DNA from: Acanthosepion pharaonis | Lineage: Eukaryota > Mollusca > Cephalopoda > Sepiida > Sepiidae | Direction: 5' to 3' | Assembly: GCA_903632075.3 (NCBI GenBank) | Contig: CAHIKZ030005404.1 | Coordinates: 1,837,001-1,901,000, forward strand | Length of the DNA stretch: 64,000 nt | Shown here: positions 53,151 to 63,459 of the stretch, piece by piece | How positions within the stretch are numbered: position 1 is the first letter of the stretch | How the letters are laid out: every line of letters starts with the position of its first letter | The notes under the pieces: generated by a model | Seen by the model: the letters and a program-made list of their open reading frames with translations, nothing else | Told to the model about the DNA's origin: nothing | The model's database searches: none | Translations under genes and position numbers: made by a program

Positions 53151-53700
53151 CCTTCGGGGTCACGTTGTATAAGTAGACCGCCTCAGACACCACGCGCAGC
53201 CCGTCCTGGCTGCGATGGTCTTGACAGTCCTGTGGTTCTGCTTGATGATTCCATTTCCACTCGGTACGTGGGCACACCGGAACCGTAAGTGCACTCCCCA
53301 GCCATCCGCAAACTTCCCGAACTGCTCGCTGGTGAATGCGGTGCCATTGTCGGTTAATATCTCCGTTGGGGCCACGTTCAAGAAAGATGCTGTTTAACTG
53401 ACGGATGATAGTGGCTGCATCTTGCCGACGCAGCAGTCGCCATATCGCAAACCTGGATGGACCACAATCAATGAGTGTCAGGAAATGCTTTCGCCGTTGT
53501 GGTGAGTAACATCTATCGCCAGCCGGCTCCATTGGTTCCTCACGCTCAGCTGCCCTTTCTTCCAGCGAACGGGTGCTGGGTCTATAGACTGGCACGCCAC
53601 GCAGCTTCTGACCACTCTCCTGACGTCTGTCTTTTTTGTACCCTGGGTCAACCAACTTGGCGAAATACAGTGTCCGCTTGACTCCAGGGTGCCCACTTTG
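53110..53700 (-). pseudogene. Integrase catalytic core (broken)
   Basis: HFLTLIDCGPSRFAIWRLLR (first Asp), RQDAATIIRQLNSIFLERGP, and in another frame EILTDNGTAFTSEQFGKFAD (second Asp), VHLRFRCAHVPSGNGIIKQN. The Glu expected after S-G-N-G is read as Lys. At least two frameshifts separate these blocks, and the end (YLYNVTPKDDVSPS) returns to the first frame. Confidence 0.8.
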
Positions 53701-54211
53701 TTGGTGGACTTTTTGATTTGATTAAATCGAACGGGACTCACGGACGAGCGCAGGCTGGTTTGCACGGGCTCAATGGCTTTCTTAGCGGCGTCAAGCCACC
53801 TTTGCGGCAACCTCGTTAAACAATCTGCTTTGTTGAGGCTAGATTTGACCAGGGACACCTCCATTGTCAGTGCGCATTTTGCACTAAATTCACGATCGTA
53901 ATCGAGCCGCCGTCGGATAAGCATCTCGCTGGTGGCTTTAGTCCGCACCCTGGCCCTCCCGGTCAAGGTATCAGAGATCCACTTATAAACGCAAGCGGAA
54001 TCAGTGAACAGGCGCGGGGTGGTCGACTTCCAGAGGATCGCCAAGTTGATCCCCTGATGACAGCATCGAGCTCCGCTAGGTTTATGTGCTGGGAGTCCCT
54101 TTCTGGATGTAACCAGCAAGCATCTTCTACCACGGCTCCATCGTGAACTATCGACACGCCGGTTGCAAAGAGAGCTTGCGTCAACCCACACACAGAGGTC
54201 TTGGCTGTCAA
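53478..54211 (-). pseudogene. RNase H and integrase zinc-binding region (broken)
   Basis: The minus strand gives MWVDASSLC (RNase H start), VVEDACWLHPERDSQHINLA, ELDAV (Glu of RNase H), FTDSACVYKWISDTLTGRAR (Asp), LVKSSLNKADCLTRLPQRWL, then VRRVVRSCVACQSIDPAPVR with the C-x-x-C of the integrase zinc finger. The His pair of the HHCC motif is not readable. Two overlapping frames carry parts of RNase H. Confidence 0.8.
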
Positions 54212-54249
54212 CGCACCATCTGCCCTGCGCTGGGTCTTATTTATGCGTG

Positions 54250-55297
54250 CTCTAGCGAGGGACCTCCTTCATCATGGTGTTGAGAGGGGCGTCGTGAACT
54301 TCGTCATCCCATCCAGTGGTGACGTCAGATGCTCTCCGCTTGATAAACGCCACCGCAACACGCAGCCAGCCACCTACAGGAAGGTGTCCAACTAACTTGC
54401 CGCACAAGGAAAAAATATGCTTCAACGTGACAACGGAGGGCATGTCTGGGAGTTCGCTTCCCAGTTTCCAATACAGGACGTCATCTTCTCCCCAGACCTG
54501 CAAAACCAAGCACCCGCGGCACCATCCTGTAGTCTCTCCGGTTCCTTGCTGAGGAGGCCAAAGTTGTAGAGATGCTCCTTCAATTTGTGCCGCAGATATC
54601 GACTCCCTCGTTCACGCATTACACGCCATCAATATATGCAGATGTTGCCCGCTGTATGCGCTCATCGCCGTTAGAATGGCGTCAACAATCATCTGCATAA
54701 TCGATGGCGCCCACATTGAGTCCAAAACCCCATGCGGGTCAGGCAATACCGTTGCCCCTTGATAAGCACGGTTTGATAGGGCCACAGTGATTGGTGCACA
54801 CGCATTTGAAGGTATGCCTGCATAAGATCCAGCACAGATACATTTGATCCTGTTTTGTCGCCATTCCCTTAAAAACTCGGCACACACCCGTCCGCTGGCA
54901 GTAAAAGGGTCCACGTGCTCGTTCAGTTCTCGATAGTCGAGCACCGGCCTCACCTTTTGTTTGTTGTGCTGAGAACCGCCATTAGTGGGATCAGGCCTTT
55001 GGGGGCCCCAATTCCTTCTCTGGATAAGGAACCAACCACCCGTTATTAATCCAGGCTCGCAATTCCTTGTCGACCTCCGCATTTAGTATCGCTGGGGGAT
55101 CTAACCTCCGGCACACTGTTGTACAGCTTCTCTGGCGGTTGATCGTCTGACCATTTTAAAAAGATAAACTCCAGGACTTTGTGCGCTGGTCGAACTCCGA
55201 GACGAAAGTCAGGGCCGTTCCAGCTCCATTGCTGCACCTGGAGCAAGACCTGTTTCAGTGAAACGCGTTTGACCCTCTTTGTCAACCACAGATCCAA
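54250..55297 (-). pseudogene. Reverse transcriptase (broken)
   Basis: The minus strand reads RPAHKVLEFIFLKWSDDQPP, GWFLIQRRNWGPQ, HNKQKVRPVLDYRELNEHVD, AFTASGRVCAEFLREWRQN, a decayed middle, then the box SAYIDG where Y-I-D-D is expected, FGLLSKEPERLQDGA and FSLCGKLVGHLPVGGWLRVA, VAFIKRRASDVTTGWDDEV. The lost second Asp alone would abolish polymerase activity. Confidence 0.85.
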
Positions 55298-55299
55298 TT

Positions 55300-55870
55300 T
55301 TGATAATAAGTTTTCCCAAAGCAGATCAAAATCGAGCAGATCATATCAAGCAGCCCTAAACTAACCGGGGGAATGTACAGCTACCGCAGAGTTGATCTTC
55401 ATGGGGAAGATTCACTCAACATAGTTAAGCGAGCCCCCGCCAACAGTCAGAAGGGAATACTTTTCTTGTCCAAATGTCTATAACATGCCTAAATATTTTA
55501 AACTGGGTGCACGGTTTTCAACAAGCAGCATCCGCATACGTTAATTCCGGGCGCTCACGTTAGCTGGCGCCTTGTTCAACAGACGATCTGGGGAAAACTG
55601 GGGAACATAAGCTCCCTTATCCGTTTCCCGGACAGCTTCGCTAATTTATTAAGTGACATTGTCGTGGCTGTGCCAATGGAAATATTCCGTGTTCCTCGGT
55701 TGTTTCCTGTACCTGGGTCACATTCTTTGAACCAAGAGGTTCCAGTCCCTACATTTATAGCACCTTATATCCTCAGTTGGCGGTGGTAACCTTATTAGCT
55801 GCTGAGGCCGGCTCCACGTCATCTTTTAGAATATTCCGGCTCTGGCCAGTAATTGTTCTAGCCCCAGCTC
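55300..55870 (-). pseudogene. Gag end and protease region (decayed)
   Basis: One zinc-knuckle-like relic (RCYKCRDWNLL) is read near 55780-55740 without the remaining His and Cys. A D-S/T-G protease motif is not found. The stretch is full of stops. Confidence 0.45.
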
Positions 55871-56298
55871 ATTGAGCCTTGACGATGCTTTTGAAGCAAT
55901 CGACTTGCGTTGTCTGGGAGTCCTGCCAGAAAAGGCGCATCCTAGGATTTGGTATTGCTCCACCGAACGGTGCGGCCAGCTTCCTCAAATCGGCCAGAAA
56001 GACATCTACTGTTTCATCCGGTCCAAACCGTCGTTCGTAAACTGCCTCCAGGCGACAAGGGGTCCGCACCAAATGCTGCATATAGAGCTTGTTTTATTTC
56101 CTCCAAGTTCTCGTCATCCCTTAGCTGCTGATACACAGCGTAAGCTCCTTTGGTGAGTCTAAGAGGGATAACCAGTGCGGGATCTTTAATTTTACACAGC
56201 CGGGCAGACTTTTCTTCTTTTTTTTTTTTTTCGACCTCACCAGACGGGCCAGGGGAGATTTCGAACTCTGGTATTAACTTCAAGTCAAATCTGTCCAT
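55869..56298 (-). pseudogene. Gag-like protein (broken)
   Basis: The ATG at 56298 opens MDRFDLKLIPEFEISPGPSG, a Lys-rich tract, then DPALVIPLRLTKGAYAVYQQ, LRDDENLEEIKQALYAAFGA and, after a frameshift, YERRFGPDETVDVFLADLRK, LAAPFGGAIP. This matches the capsid-type gag of small gypsy elements. The ATG is only 26 bp from the 5' LTR, leaving almost no leader. Confidence 0.7.
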
Positions 56299-56324
56299 GC
56301 TGTAATAATTGCTTGAAATAGCTT

Positions 56325-56644
56325 TGTAGCAAATGAGTTTACTTAAACAGTGTAAGGGATTGAACTCTTTCCGCCTGAAAATGTTTGACACGCTGCAAAA
56401 GAAAACGATGTACACCAAGCACGGGTGAAATGTTGGTCTGCCAATGTCTCCAAGCAACCTGCTTTTATGGAGCCCAGACACACCTCATTAGCATGTGTGT
56501 AACGCGACTTTCATGTGACTGCACGAGACCGTGAATATTAAAAGTCACGGACGCTATTTTGAATATATTTTTTCTTTCCTTTTCAACCCACAGGCCAGGC
56601 AGATTAGAATATTTGTGAGGTAATAAGCTTTATTTTTCCCCACA
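56325..56644 (-). repeat. 5' LTR of the gypsy-type element
   Basis: On the minus strand it starts 'tgtggggaaaaataaagc'; a TATA-like 'ccataaaagcagg' is at about 56458-56470. The sequence between the LTR and the gag start is 'aagctatttcaagcaattat' plus 6 bp. No tRNA-complementary primer binding site starting with TGG is visible. Confidence 0.9.
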
Positions 56645-56649
56645 TTCAC

Positions 56650-57340
56650 TCTACAGCAATGCTTATTTTAATAAGATTAGAATTTTAATAAAACCTAAAC
56701 ATATGAAAGTTTATTTATACATCTTTTGTTCTTGAGAATTTACAACAAAAATATTAAACACTATTTACTTAATAGATTGTTCATTTACACTATTAGATTA
56801 TTTATTGGAATGCTTGGCAAAACATTGGCTAATTGCCAATTGATTCACACTTTATAAAATGGTAAATAATAAAGATTTCCTTAGAGTTGGTTTACAGATT
56901 TTAATTTAGTAAATGTTTATAAATTTATGAATAAAAATTTTTTTCATATTTATTTCTTTATAAGTTGCTAAATGATAAATATTGCATTAGTTTTAATACA
57001 GTTGTATTAGTTTTTAGAATATTGTAAATATAAAATTATTCTTGTAAATAAATAGTGTTTAATATTTTAGTTGTAAATTCTTAAAAACAAAAAAATGTGT
57101 ACATTCAGTTTTATCATCGATTTAATTTATATTATAATTCTAATCATCGCTTTTTAAAACCATAAACATTTCCGAGGAGTCAAGGTAGTTCGAAAAGCAG
57201 TGTCATGGGAAACACTGTCCTTTTGATATCCCATATTTTTGCAGGCATGAACCTTAAAGATTGCCAAAAATTAAATATTTTAATGTTTATTAAAAAAAAA
57301 GGAAAAAAAAAATCTATTGTTTTCATTATTTTTAATAAAC
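56650..57340. other. AT-rich spacer, nothing recognised
   Basis: The phrase 'gaaaagcagtgtcatgggaa' at 57196 may be a repeat relic. No gene. Confidence 0.4.
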
Positions 57341-57349
57341 TACCATTTT

Positions 57350-57650
57350 AGCAGCATGACATCTAAGACCTTCCATGCCACGTATATTGTAGTAAACTAC
57401 CCTCATTTTCATTGTATTTCATTGGTAAGTTACACTTGAACAGCTTCTTCCAATGAATCACTATTTTGTGGAACCAATTCCCAAGAGGATGTATCCCCAA
57501 TCACTACAATCTTACCCTGTTTAATTCTCAGGTTAGCCATTATCTTCTCCACATATCTTCATAAACTGTGCCCATTAGCTCTTACTCTTTAATCCTCTAC
57601 CTTGAGTGGCTCTTGGGCCTTGTAAAGGGTGAGAATTATTGCAACAAAAA
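57350..57650 (+). pseudogene. Second CR1-like LINE, ORF2 C-terminus
   Basis: The text 'gtagtaaactaccctcattt', 'ttgtggaaccaattcccaag', 'tctaccttgagtggctcttg' and 'ggccttgtaaagggtga' corresponds block for block with 49050-49360. Frames are broken. Confidence 0.6.
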
Positions 57651-57889
57651 AAAAGAAAAAAATAAAAAAGAAAAAATATTCATGTTTGTTTTACTTTTTG
57701 TGGAAAATACAATGATCACTGGCATGGAATTAGGGCCATGATCAATTTTCTTTTATTATTAAAAACCATATTTGATGGCATATGTTTACATTTACTATTA
57801 GAGTCTTATAAAGTTAGGTCAGGTACAAATACTGGTAGCTTATGAGTTCTGAGTAAACGTTAGGTTACCAGAAACCTCAATTTTTCATG

Positions 57890-58095
57890 TAAGAGCTACT
57901 ACTTTATGAAAAAGACTGAGAGGATGCTTCCCTGAACACTACAATTGTAATTACTTCAAGTCTAGGGTCAACTATTATCTATCGTGCATATAATCTGCAC
58001 TTATTTCTTCCTTCCCCTTTTATGTCCATACAACAATCCCATTTCTACTCTATGTTGAGTGGCTCTTGGGCCTCATATTTGGGGAAAATTTATTA
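57890..58095 (+). pseudogene. Second CR1-like LINE, ORF2 C-terminus (short)
   Basis: The text 'gaggatgcttccctgaacac', 'ttcaagtctagggtcaacta', 'ttgagtggctcttgggcctc' and the end 'ggggaaaatttattaaaaa' gives a third copy in the same orientation. Confidence 0.55.
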
Positions 58096-58149
58096 AAAAA
58101 ATTCAGAAGATATTTTAAGTCATTATTTAAAAAAAAAGAGAAGATATTT

Positions 58150-58700
58150 TGAAACATTAAAAAAAAAAAAAAAAAAAAAAAAAGATCCCAGAGTCCTATA
58201 AGTTGCCAAATAGAAGAGAAGTCTAAAATTATAATTTGTACCAGGTACATGAAAGATTGGGAACTCTATAAAGTATGCTAATTTAATAATATTAAAGTAG
58301 GCTATATTTGCCACGTGAGTACACTAAGAGTTTAGCCTTTATTATTATTATTGTTGTTTATCTTCCTTCCTTCTTTCCTTCCTTCCTTTCCTATATATCC
58401 CATCCTGGCATTTTTAGATAAATCCGGGCCTAACATACCAAATCAGATATTATACAAACTCATATGACATCCCCCAATCAATAATGCAGTCTGCACGAGT
58501 TGAGTATCAAAAGCTCAATTACCCTCCCCACCTTCTTTTCCTCTGCCATCATCTTCTTACACAGCCATTTTCAATATCACATTGTCAGATGCAAATATAG
58601 CTTTTGCTGCTGCAGTACTGTGCAACAGTCACATGCCATTTTGATGCACATGTTTTGAAATTCTCTTGTATCGTATTATAGGTGAAGAATCTTAGTAGAA
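58150..58700. other. Poly-A tract, (TTCC)n and unclassified sequence
   Basis: A run of about 26 A lies at 58158-58183 and (TTCC)n-like repeats at 58359-58392. 58400-58700 is less AT-rich but no motif is recognised. Confidence 0.5.
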
Positions 58701-58704
58701 CCAC

Positions 58705-59340
58705 CAGAGGTCAAGGATTTAAAAAAAAAAAAAAAAAGGTCAGAGTTCAAATTTTCAGCTCAGTATCATAACATTGCTTCATAGGAAAATAAAAACAAAA
58801 TACAAGATGGCTGACCAAAAATACACAACAGCAATTTCTATAAATAGAATTTGATGTTATTGAAGAAAGAAAAATGAAACAAGTATTATTCTCTGCTAGG
58901 CATTAATTAGCACATTTAGCTAACATAGCCTAAATTACAAAAGCTATTAAGATATTCATTAATTGTTGTTTTGCTAATTTTACTGTTAATTTGATTGATT
59001 AATTCACATGCATATAAATTGTACTATTTGGTATTTAAATTCACTAAAATTCACCGAAAATGTTGTATATCTAAATGAAAAAAAATTACCTAATAAAACT
59101 GGTTTATACAACAAAAACATTATGAACAACATTCACTGCATGTCTACAAACACAAATGTATTTTTTCATTAAATATTTTCTCTTTATGTGAAATAAATTA
59201 TTTAAGCATTCACTTATACTCCATTTTGAAATATCACAGAAATTAAAATAATTCAAAAAACAATAAATAAAGGACTATTTTTTCATGAAATTTTAAACAG
59301 ACTTATCAAAATAATTATATAAAGTGTCCCTTTTTATCCA
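58705..59340. other. AT-rich spacer, nothing recognised
   Basis: No feature found beyond a poly-A run at 58720-58737. Confidence 0.4.
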
Positions 59341-59344
59341 TTTT

Positions 59345-59660
59345 TCATAAGACTTCTTTGTTGCTTGTGCTCCATCCTCAGCATCCTTCTGAAGAAACAT
59401 TTCTCTTGCTACCAATACTCTTTTCATCTGTAAGGAGATTGGTTAGTATTTGCAGCCATATAGGAAGAGTTCTGCACCCTTTTCTTTGTTTCTAACTAAA
59501 TTTTCCTCTTTTTTAGTACTCTGCTTAGCTTTTGAAATTAATCTTTTGCAACTCCAATACACGTTCAGATTTCTGAAAATTGTGCTTAATGTTCCTAATT
59601 TAATCAAAGGAAAGAATTTAGAAGTTGAGAGATCATTGGAACATTTATGTTGGTAAATGC
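59345..59660 (-). pseudogene. RTE-like LINE fragment (family 1)
   Basis: On the minus strand the blocks around 'cttctgaagaaacattt' (WFLRRM region), 'tatttgcagccatataggaa' and 'gtactctgcttagcttttga' (AFQKLSKVL region) follow the order of the 34.7 kb copy, with broken frames. Confidence 0.6.
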
Positions 59661-59728
59661 TCTGAGTTTGGAATGAATATTGGTTCATATTGCTACCATG
59701 ATAGAATAGATTTTAGAGTTATACAACT

Positions 59729-59731
<3 letters not shown>

Positions 59732-59770
<39 letters not shown>

Positions 59771-60323
59771 AGTGTAAATGGATATAAATCCGACAGAATG
59801 AAGAAAATTTTGAAAAAAACAAACAAAAAATCCTTAAATGTTGTTTAAAATGAATGAAATGTCGACGGCGTCTGACGTTTCGGTTTAATAAACCTTTTTC
59901 AAGACAATATTCATTAAAATACAATTCAGTTCAATATGACAACTTCTAAATTCTTTCCTTTTTTTAGCTTAGATTGATGCTCAACAAGCATACACATAAA
60001 AATTTTAGAACCTAATAGAATTCTTTTCATTTTCATTTCAAAATAATCACAAACTTTTAGGAATCGTTTTTGAAAGCGTCGCCCATGTGACGACGGCGTG
60101 ACCATGTTAGACTTGAATGCTGATCATTTTAAAATTTTTCAGTTATCTGTTTTGGATAAGACTTGTGTTTTTTATGTCCATCGTATTTGTCATATTGAAC
60201 TGAATTGTATTTTAATGAATATTGTCTTGAAAAGGTTTATTAAACCGAAACGTCAGACGCTTTATTATTTCATTCATTTTAAACAACATTTAAGGATTTT
60301 TGTTTGTTTTTTCAAAATTTTTC

Positions 60324-60368
<45 letters not shown>
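59732..60368. repeat. Long fold-back flanked by (AT)n, about 140 bp arms
   Basis: The left arm (59797-59940) and right arm (60192-60329) are inverted copies with over 90 percent agreement by eye, separated by about 250 bp. Each arm is followed on its outer side by an (AT)n tract (59732-59766 and 60328-60366). Each arm, read outward, contains 'gtcttgaaaaggtttattaa' then 'accgaaacgtcagacg', with a short GGTTT/AAACC stem in front of GAAAC. The left arm has 'gtcgacggcgtc' where the right has a shorter version. Confidence 0.85.
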
Positions 60369-60371
<3 letters not shown>

Positions 60372-60464
60372 TATTTGAGTATTTAAAAAAAATTAAAATA
60401 ATGTTTGAAGTAATAAAAAATGTTGTATTAAAAATTATATATATATATTAGATAGATAGAATTT

Positions 60465-60930
60465 TAATCATTTCACCCCAAGCAAGGCAATAAAGCTATT
60501 AAGATGCAAGCAGTTAATGAATGTTAAAGATTATGAGAAAAAAAAGAATACTATTAAGGAGAGAGAACAATAAAGAAACAAGAATTAAGACAATAGATAA
60601 CAATTGATGTTGTAGCTAAAATTTTGGAGAAGAAACCCGAGTGGGAAGGAAGAAGCCAGAAGAGAGTTTCACACACAAGAAGTGCGGTAGAAGAAACTGT
60701 TAGCATAAAACAGAGTTACATCAAGTCATTTCAAGTGTAAAATGATGAGACCTTGCTGCCAATCTAGTACTGCACTTAAATTCACAAAGTCTCAGTACCA
60801 CAAAAGGAAAGTTTATTAGAACAATTACCATGAAAGTATTTATAGAAAAGGCACAGGAAAGCTACAGTGGGGAAAATGACTGAAGCTGAGATGCCAGGTC
60901 AGGACCAATAACATTGCAGGTCCTTCAATT
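60465..60930 (-). pseudogene. CR1/Jockey-like LINE, ORF2 C-terminus and 3' end (decayed)
   Basis: The minus strand shows 'cctgcaatgttattggtcct', 'catcattttacacttgaaat', 'ctaacagtttcttctac' and the 3' end 'ccttgcttggggtgaaatga'. The order matches the 9.7 and 28.1 kb copies. Frames are broken. Confidence 0.7.
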
Positions 60931-61239
60931 TTAAAGACTAGTCCAACATAATCTACTTACTCTTATTTTCTTCTATCTGGCCTTGTGCCATATTCAACTC
61001 AATAAATATCAATATAGTGTGTGAAATTAGCAATAGTTGAATCCCATTTTTATGGATAAAAAGCAAAAAATGCCTTGCACAGAACAATCAAACTTGTCAC
61101 AGGTTAGATTTGTTTATACAATGCAACCAATTATTAAAAGTAAATAGATGAGCAAAATGTGTAGAGAGAAAGTGACATTTACTTTTCCAGAAAATTGAAT
61201 AGATTGTAACAATTCTTTTGTTTTTGTTTTGCCTGTGCT

Positions 61240-61440
61240 GGTGGAATATTGGAAAACAGCTTGAAATAAGAAATCAGAGAACCAAGTTCAAATTACAGTC
61301 AAGTTCACTACATTCTCTTTTGCACAAATACCCTTGGGAAAGGTATGAATCCATCTCTTCCACCTCCAGGAATGGTTTAAATAGTAGGATAAACTGGGCC
61401 TCTAGCGGTAATTGACAAACAGTTTTGTCATGAAAAAAGT
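61240..61440 (+). mobile_element. tRNA-derived SINE fragment
   Basis: The text 'aagttcaaattacagtcaag' (B box), 'acccttgggaaaggtatgaa', 'ccaggaatggtttaaatagt' and 'ggataaactgggcctct' matches the 34.8 and 26.7 kb SINEs. Confidence 0.6.
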
Positions 61441-61444
61441 CCTT

Positions 61445-61855
61445 CATACTGGACAATGGATAGGACATAGAATAGTGTCTTGTGTCTCTTAATATATGTG
61501 CAACCAAAACCCTGACGATGATACATGTAAACAAGAGCAGTAAGAAACATGTGGATGCTACAAGGTATCCTGACAGACATCTTAATTAATCAGTCAAAAC
61601 TTGTAGATTTCTTTTACAATTAGTTTTTTAAATAATGAAAAGATATTCTAAGGAATATGCAATTTCAAAAGCTAATTGATCTGAGTACCCAACATGCAAA
61701 TTACAAAGTGGAGATAGCAAAATGAAATAAATAATAAAATAATAAATAGCAAGTATAAAATAATAAATAATAAATAGCAAGTATAAAAAGGAAGGGTTCT
61801 AACAGAGGACCAAAAAATGTGACACCGAAACCTGAAGGTGAATTGGGATAGTAAA
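61445..61855. other. AT-rich spacer with short tandem repeat
   Basis: 'ataaataatagc.agtataaaa'-like units are repeated twice at 61725-61790. No gene. Confidence 0.4.
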
Positions 61856-61859
61856 AGGT

Positions 61860-62385
61860 GCTTTTCAAAAGGTAAGCAAAGTATTTAGAAAAAGGGAATA
61901 TTTTATTAAAAGAAAAAACAGTACTGAACTGTTACATAATATGAGATCTCATATATGGCAGTGAATGCTGGACACTCTACTCAGATGAAGAAAAGACTTG
62001 AGGCAACAAAAATGTGGTTCTACAGAAGGATGCTGACAATACCATGGACTGAAGATATGAGTAATGAGAAAGTTTTAGGGATATTGAAAACAAAAAAGAC
62101 ATTAAAAAAAAAAAGACTTAGTATCAAAAAGAGATAGTTGAAATTTCTAGGGTACATAATAAAGAAAGAGGACTTAGAAAATTTGACACTCACAGGATGT
62201 TGAATACAAAAGGGAAAGAGAAAAGCAACACATTACCTACCTAATGGGCTTGAGTAAATGGTTGGCAGAACAGGGATTAGGAGAGATAACAAAAAGGCAA
62301 ACATTACTAAGAGTTACAAAGGATAGGAAATTGTGGAGAGCCATGATTGCCCATGTCATGAAGGAACACAGCATATAGAAGAAGA
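61860..62385 (+). pseudogene. RTE-like LINE, C-terminus (family 1), sense copy
   Basis: The plus strand reads GSECWTLYSDEE-like text ('tggcagtgaatgctggacac'), KKRLEATKMWFYRRMLTIPW, TEDMSNEKVLGILKTKKT, then after shifts the counterparts of RKRQLKFLGYI, EDLENLTLTG and KDRKLWRAMIAHVMKEHS, ending with the 'catgaaggaacacagc' terminus near 62368. It is the clearest version of the family's C-terminal half. Confidence 0.8.
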
Positions 62386-62389
62386 ATTT

Positions 62390-62854
62390 GCAAATCAATA
62401 AATATTTTTCACATTAATATCTTTAGTGAGAGAATGTCAACATGACCTTAGCTGAAAAACAAAAACAAACAAACACTGGATTGGCTTACATTAGTTTCTG
62501 TGGATAAAGTTTTGTAATTAACAATATATTTCAAAAATAGCCAAAGTAATTATCCATGTGACATGAAAATATTATGGTTTAATACTGCTTGATGAAAATG
62601 CTATTAATATTTTGTATGCACATAGAATTTTTTGTTTTTAGCAGTGTAAATAAAGCCGGATAAGAATATTATCCAATTTTCATTGGAAGAAGAAAAAAAG
62701 GGAAATTGTCACAGAAACAAATGACAATCAAGAAATTTAATAATAGGAAAGAAATGTCAGGAAAACAAGTTATTTTGTTAGATAAAAGCAAAACTAAATA
62801 TTAGTTGAGTGACAGGAAATTATATATAAGCACACACACATACATACATACACG

Positions 62855-62889
<35 letters not shown>

Positions 62890-63225
62890 TGCATATATTT
62901 TGGCAGCATGTTTTCATTAAGACATGTCTCATTAAATAATTTCAACAAGTTTTGTCTAATTTTTAATAGAATCATCTTGTAATTATGGACAAGTTTCTTA
63001 GTATCCTTATTAAAGGAAGAAAAAAATTACCATGTTGATGCATATTCATTTTATTCTGTGTACTTTTGAATTTATCACAAGGTTGTCATCATTGTCTTGT
63101 TTTTTCTAAGACAAAAAATTGTTCATTTTTATAAATATTTAGATATTCCAATAATTTACTTACCTCTCTTGATGTTTGCATATGTATCTATCTACATGAT
63201 AAAATTTTAAAATTGTACAGTACAT
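62390..63225. other. AT-rich spacer with CA/AT microsatellite
   Basis: (CA)n then (AT)n at 62830-62890. No gene recognised. Confidence 0.5.
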
Positions 63226-63229
63226 AAAC

Positions 63230-63405
63230 TAGTCTTCATTATTGAATAGTAGTAATTTACAAGAGCGATTAATGATATTGATTTCGTTTGTGTTTATTCT
63301 TATTTGTTCTTGAGCTAAGGTGATGGCCTTATCTAGCATGGTTTCTGTTATAGAAGGATAGAATTCTTTTATGTCTAGTTGTATAAATTGGCATTTATGT
63401 TAATT
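63230..63405 (-). pseudogene. Penelope-like reverse transcriptase, N-proximal palm (inverted part)
   Basis: The minus strand reads QFIQLDIKEFYPSITETMLD, KAITLAQEQIRINTNEINII, NRSCKLLLFNNED. The motif D-I-K-E-F-Y-P-S-I holds the first catalytic Asp of the reverse transcriptase palm in Penelope-like elements. The remaining part of the enzyme lies on the opposite strand just to the right. Confidence 0.8.
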
Positions 63406-63459
63406 TGTTAATAAATAAATTGGCAATTACATTAATATGTTAATTATGAAGACACATGT

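Larger units (their letters stand above)
52318..56644 (-). mobile_element. Ty3/gypsy-type LTR retrotransposon, complete but inactive
   Basis: Direct repeats of about 320 bp (52318-52637 and 56325-56644) start with TG and end with CA, and the whole is flanked by the 5 bp duplication TTCAC (52313-52317 and 56645-56649). The minus strand between them reads gag, reverse transcriptase, RNase H, integrase, in gypsy order. The LTRs differ at about one position in ten by eye, with many changes at CpG sites. No envelope frame is seen. G+C is far above the surroundings. The element is compact (4.3 kb) and carries many frameshifts, a damaged RT active site and a damaged integrase active site. Confidence 0.9.

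Noticed and set aside
52532..53288. Plus-strand frames of up to 134 codons
   Set aside because: They are antisense shadows of the gypsy integrase region.
56299..56324. Primer binding site of the gypsy element
   Set aside because: The 26 bp between LTR and gag start do not contain a TGG-starting stretch complementary to a common tRNA 3' end.
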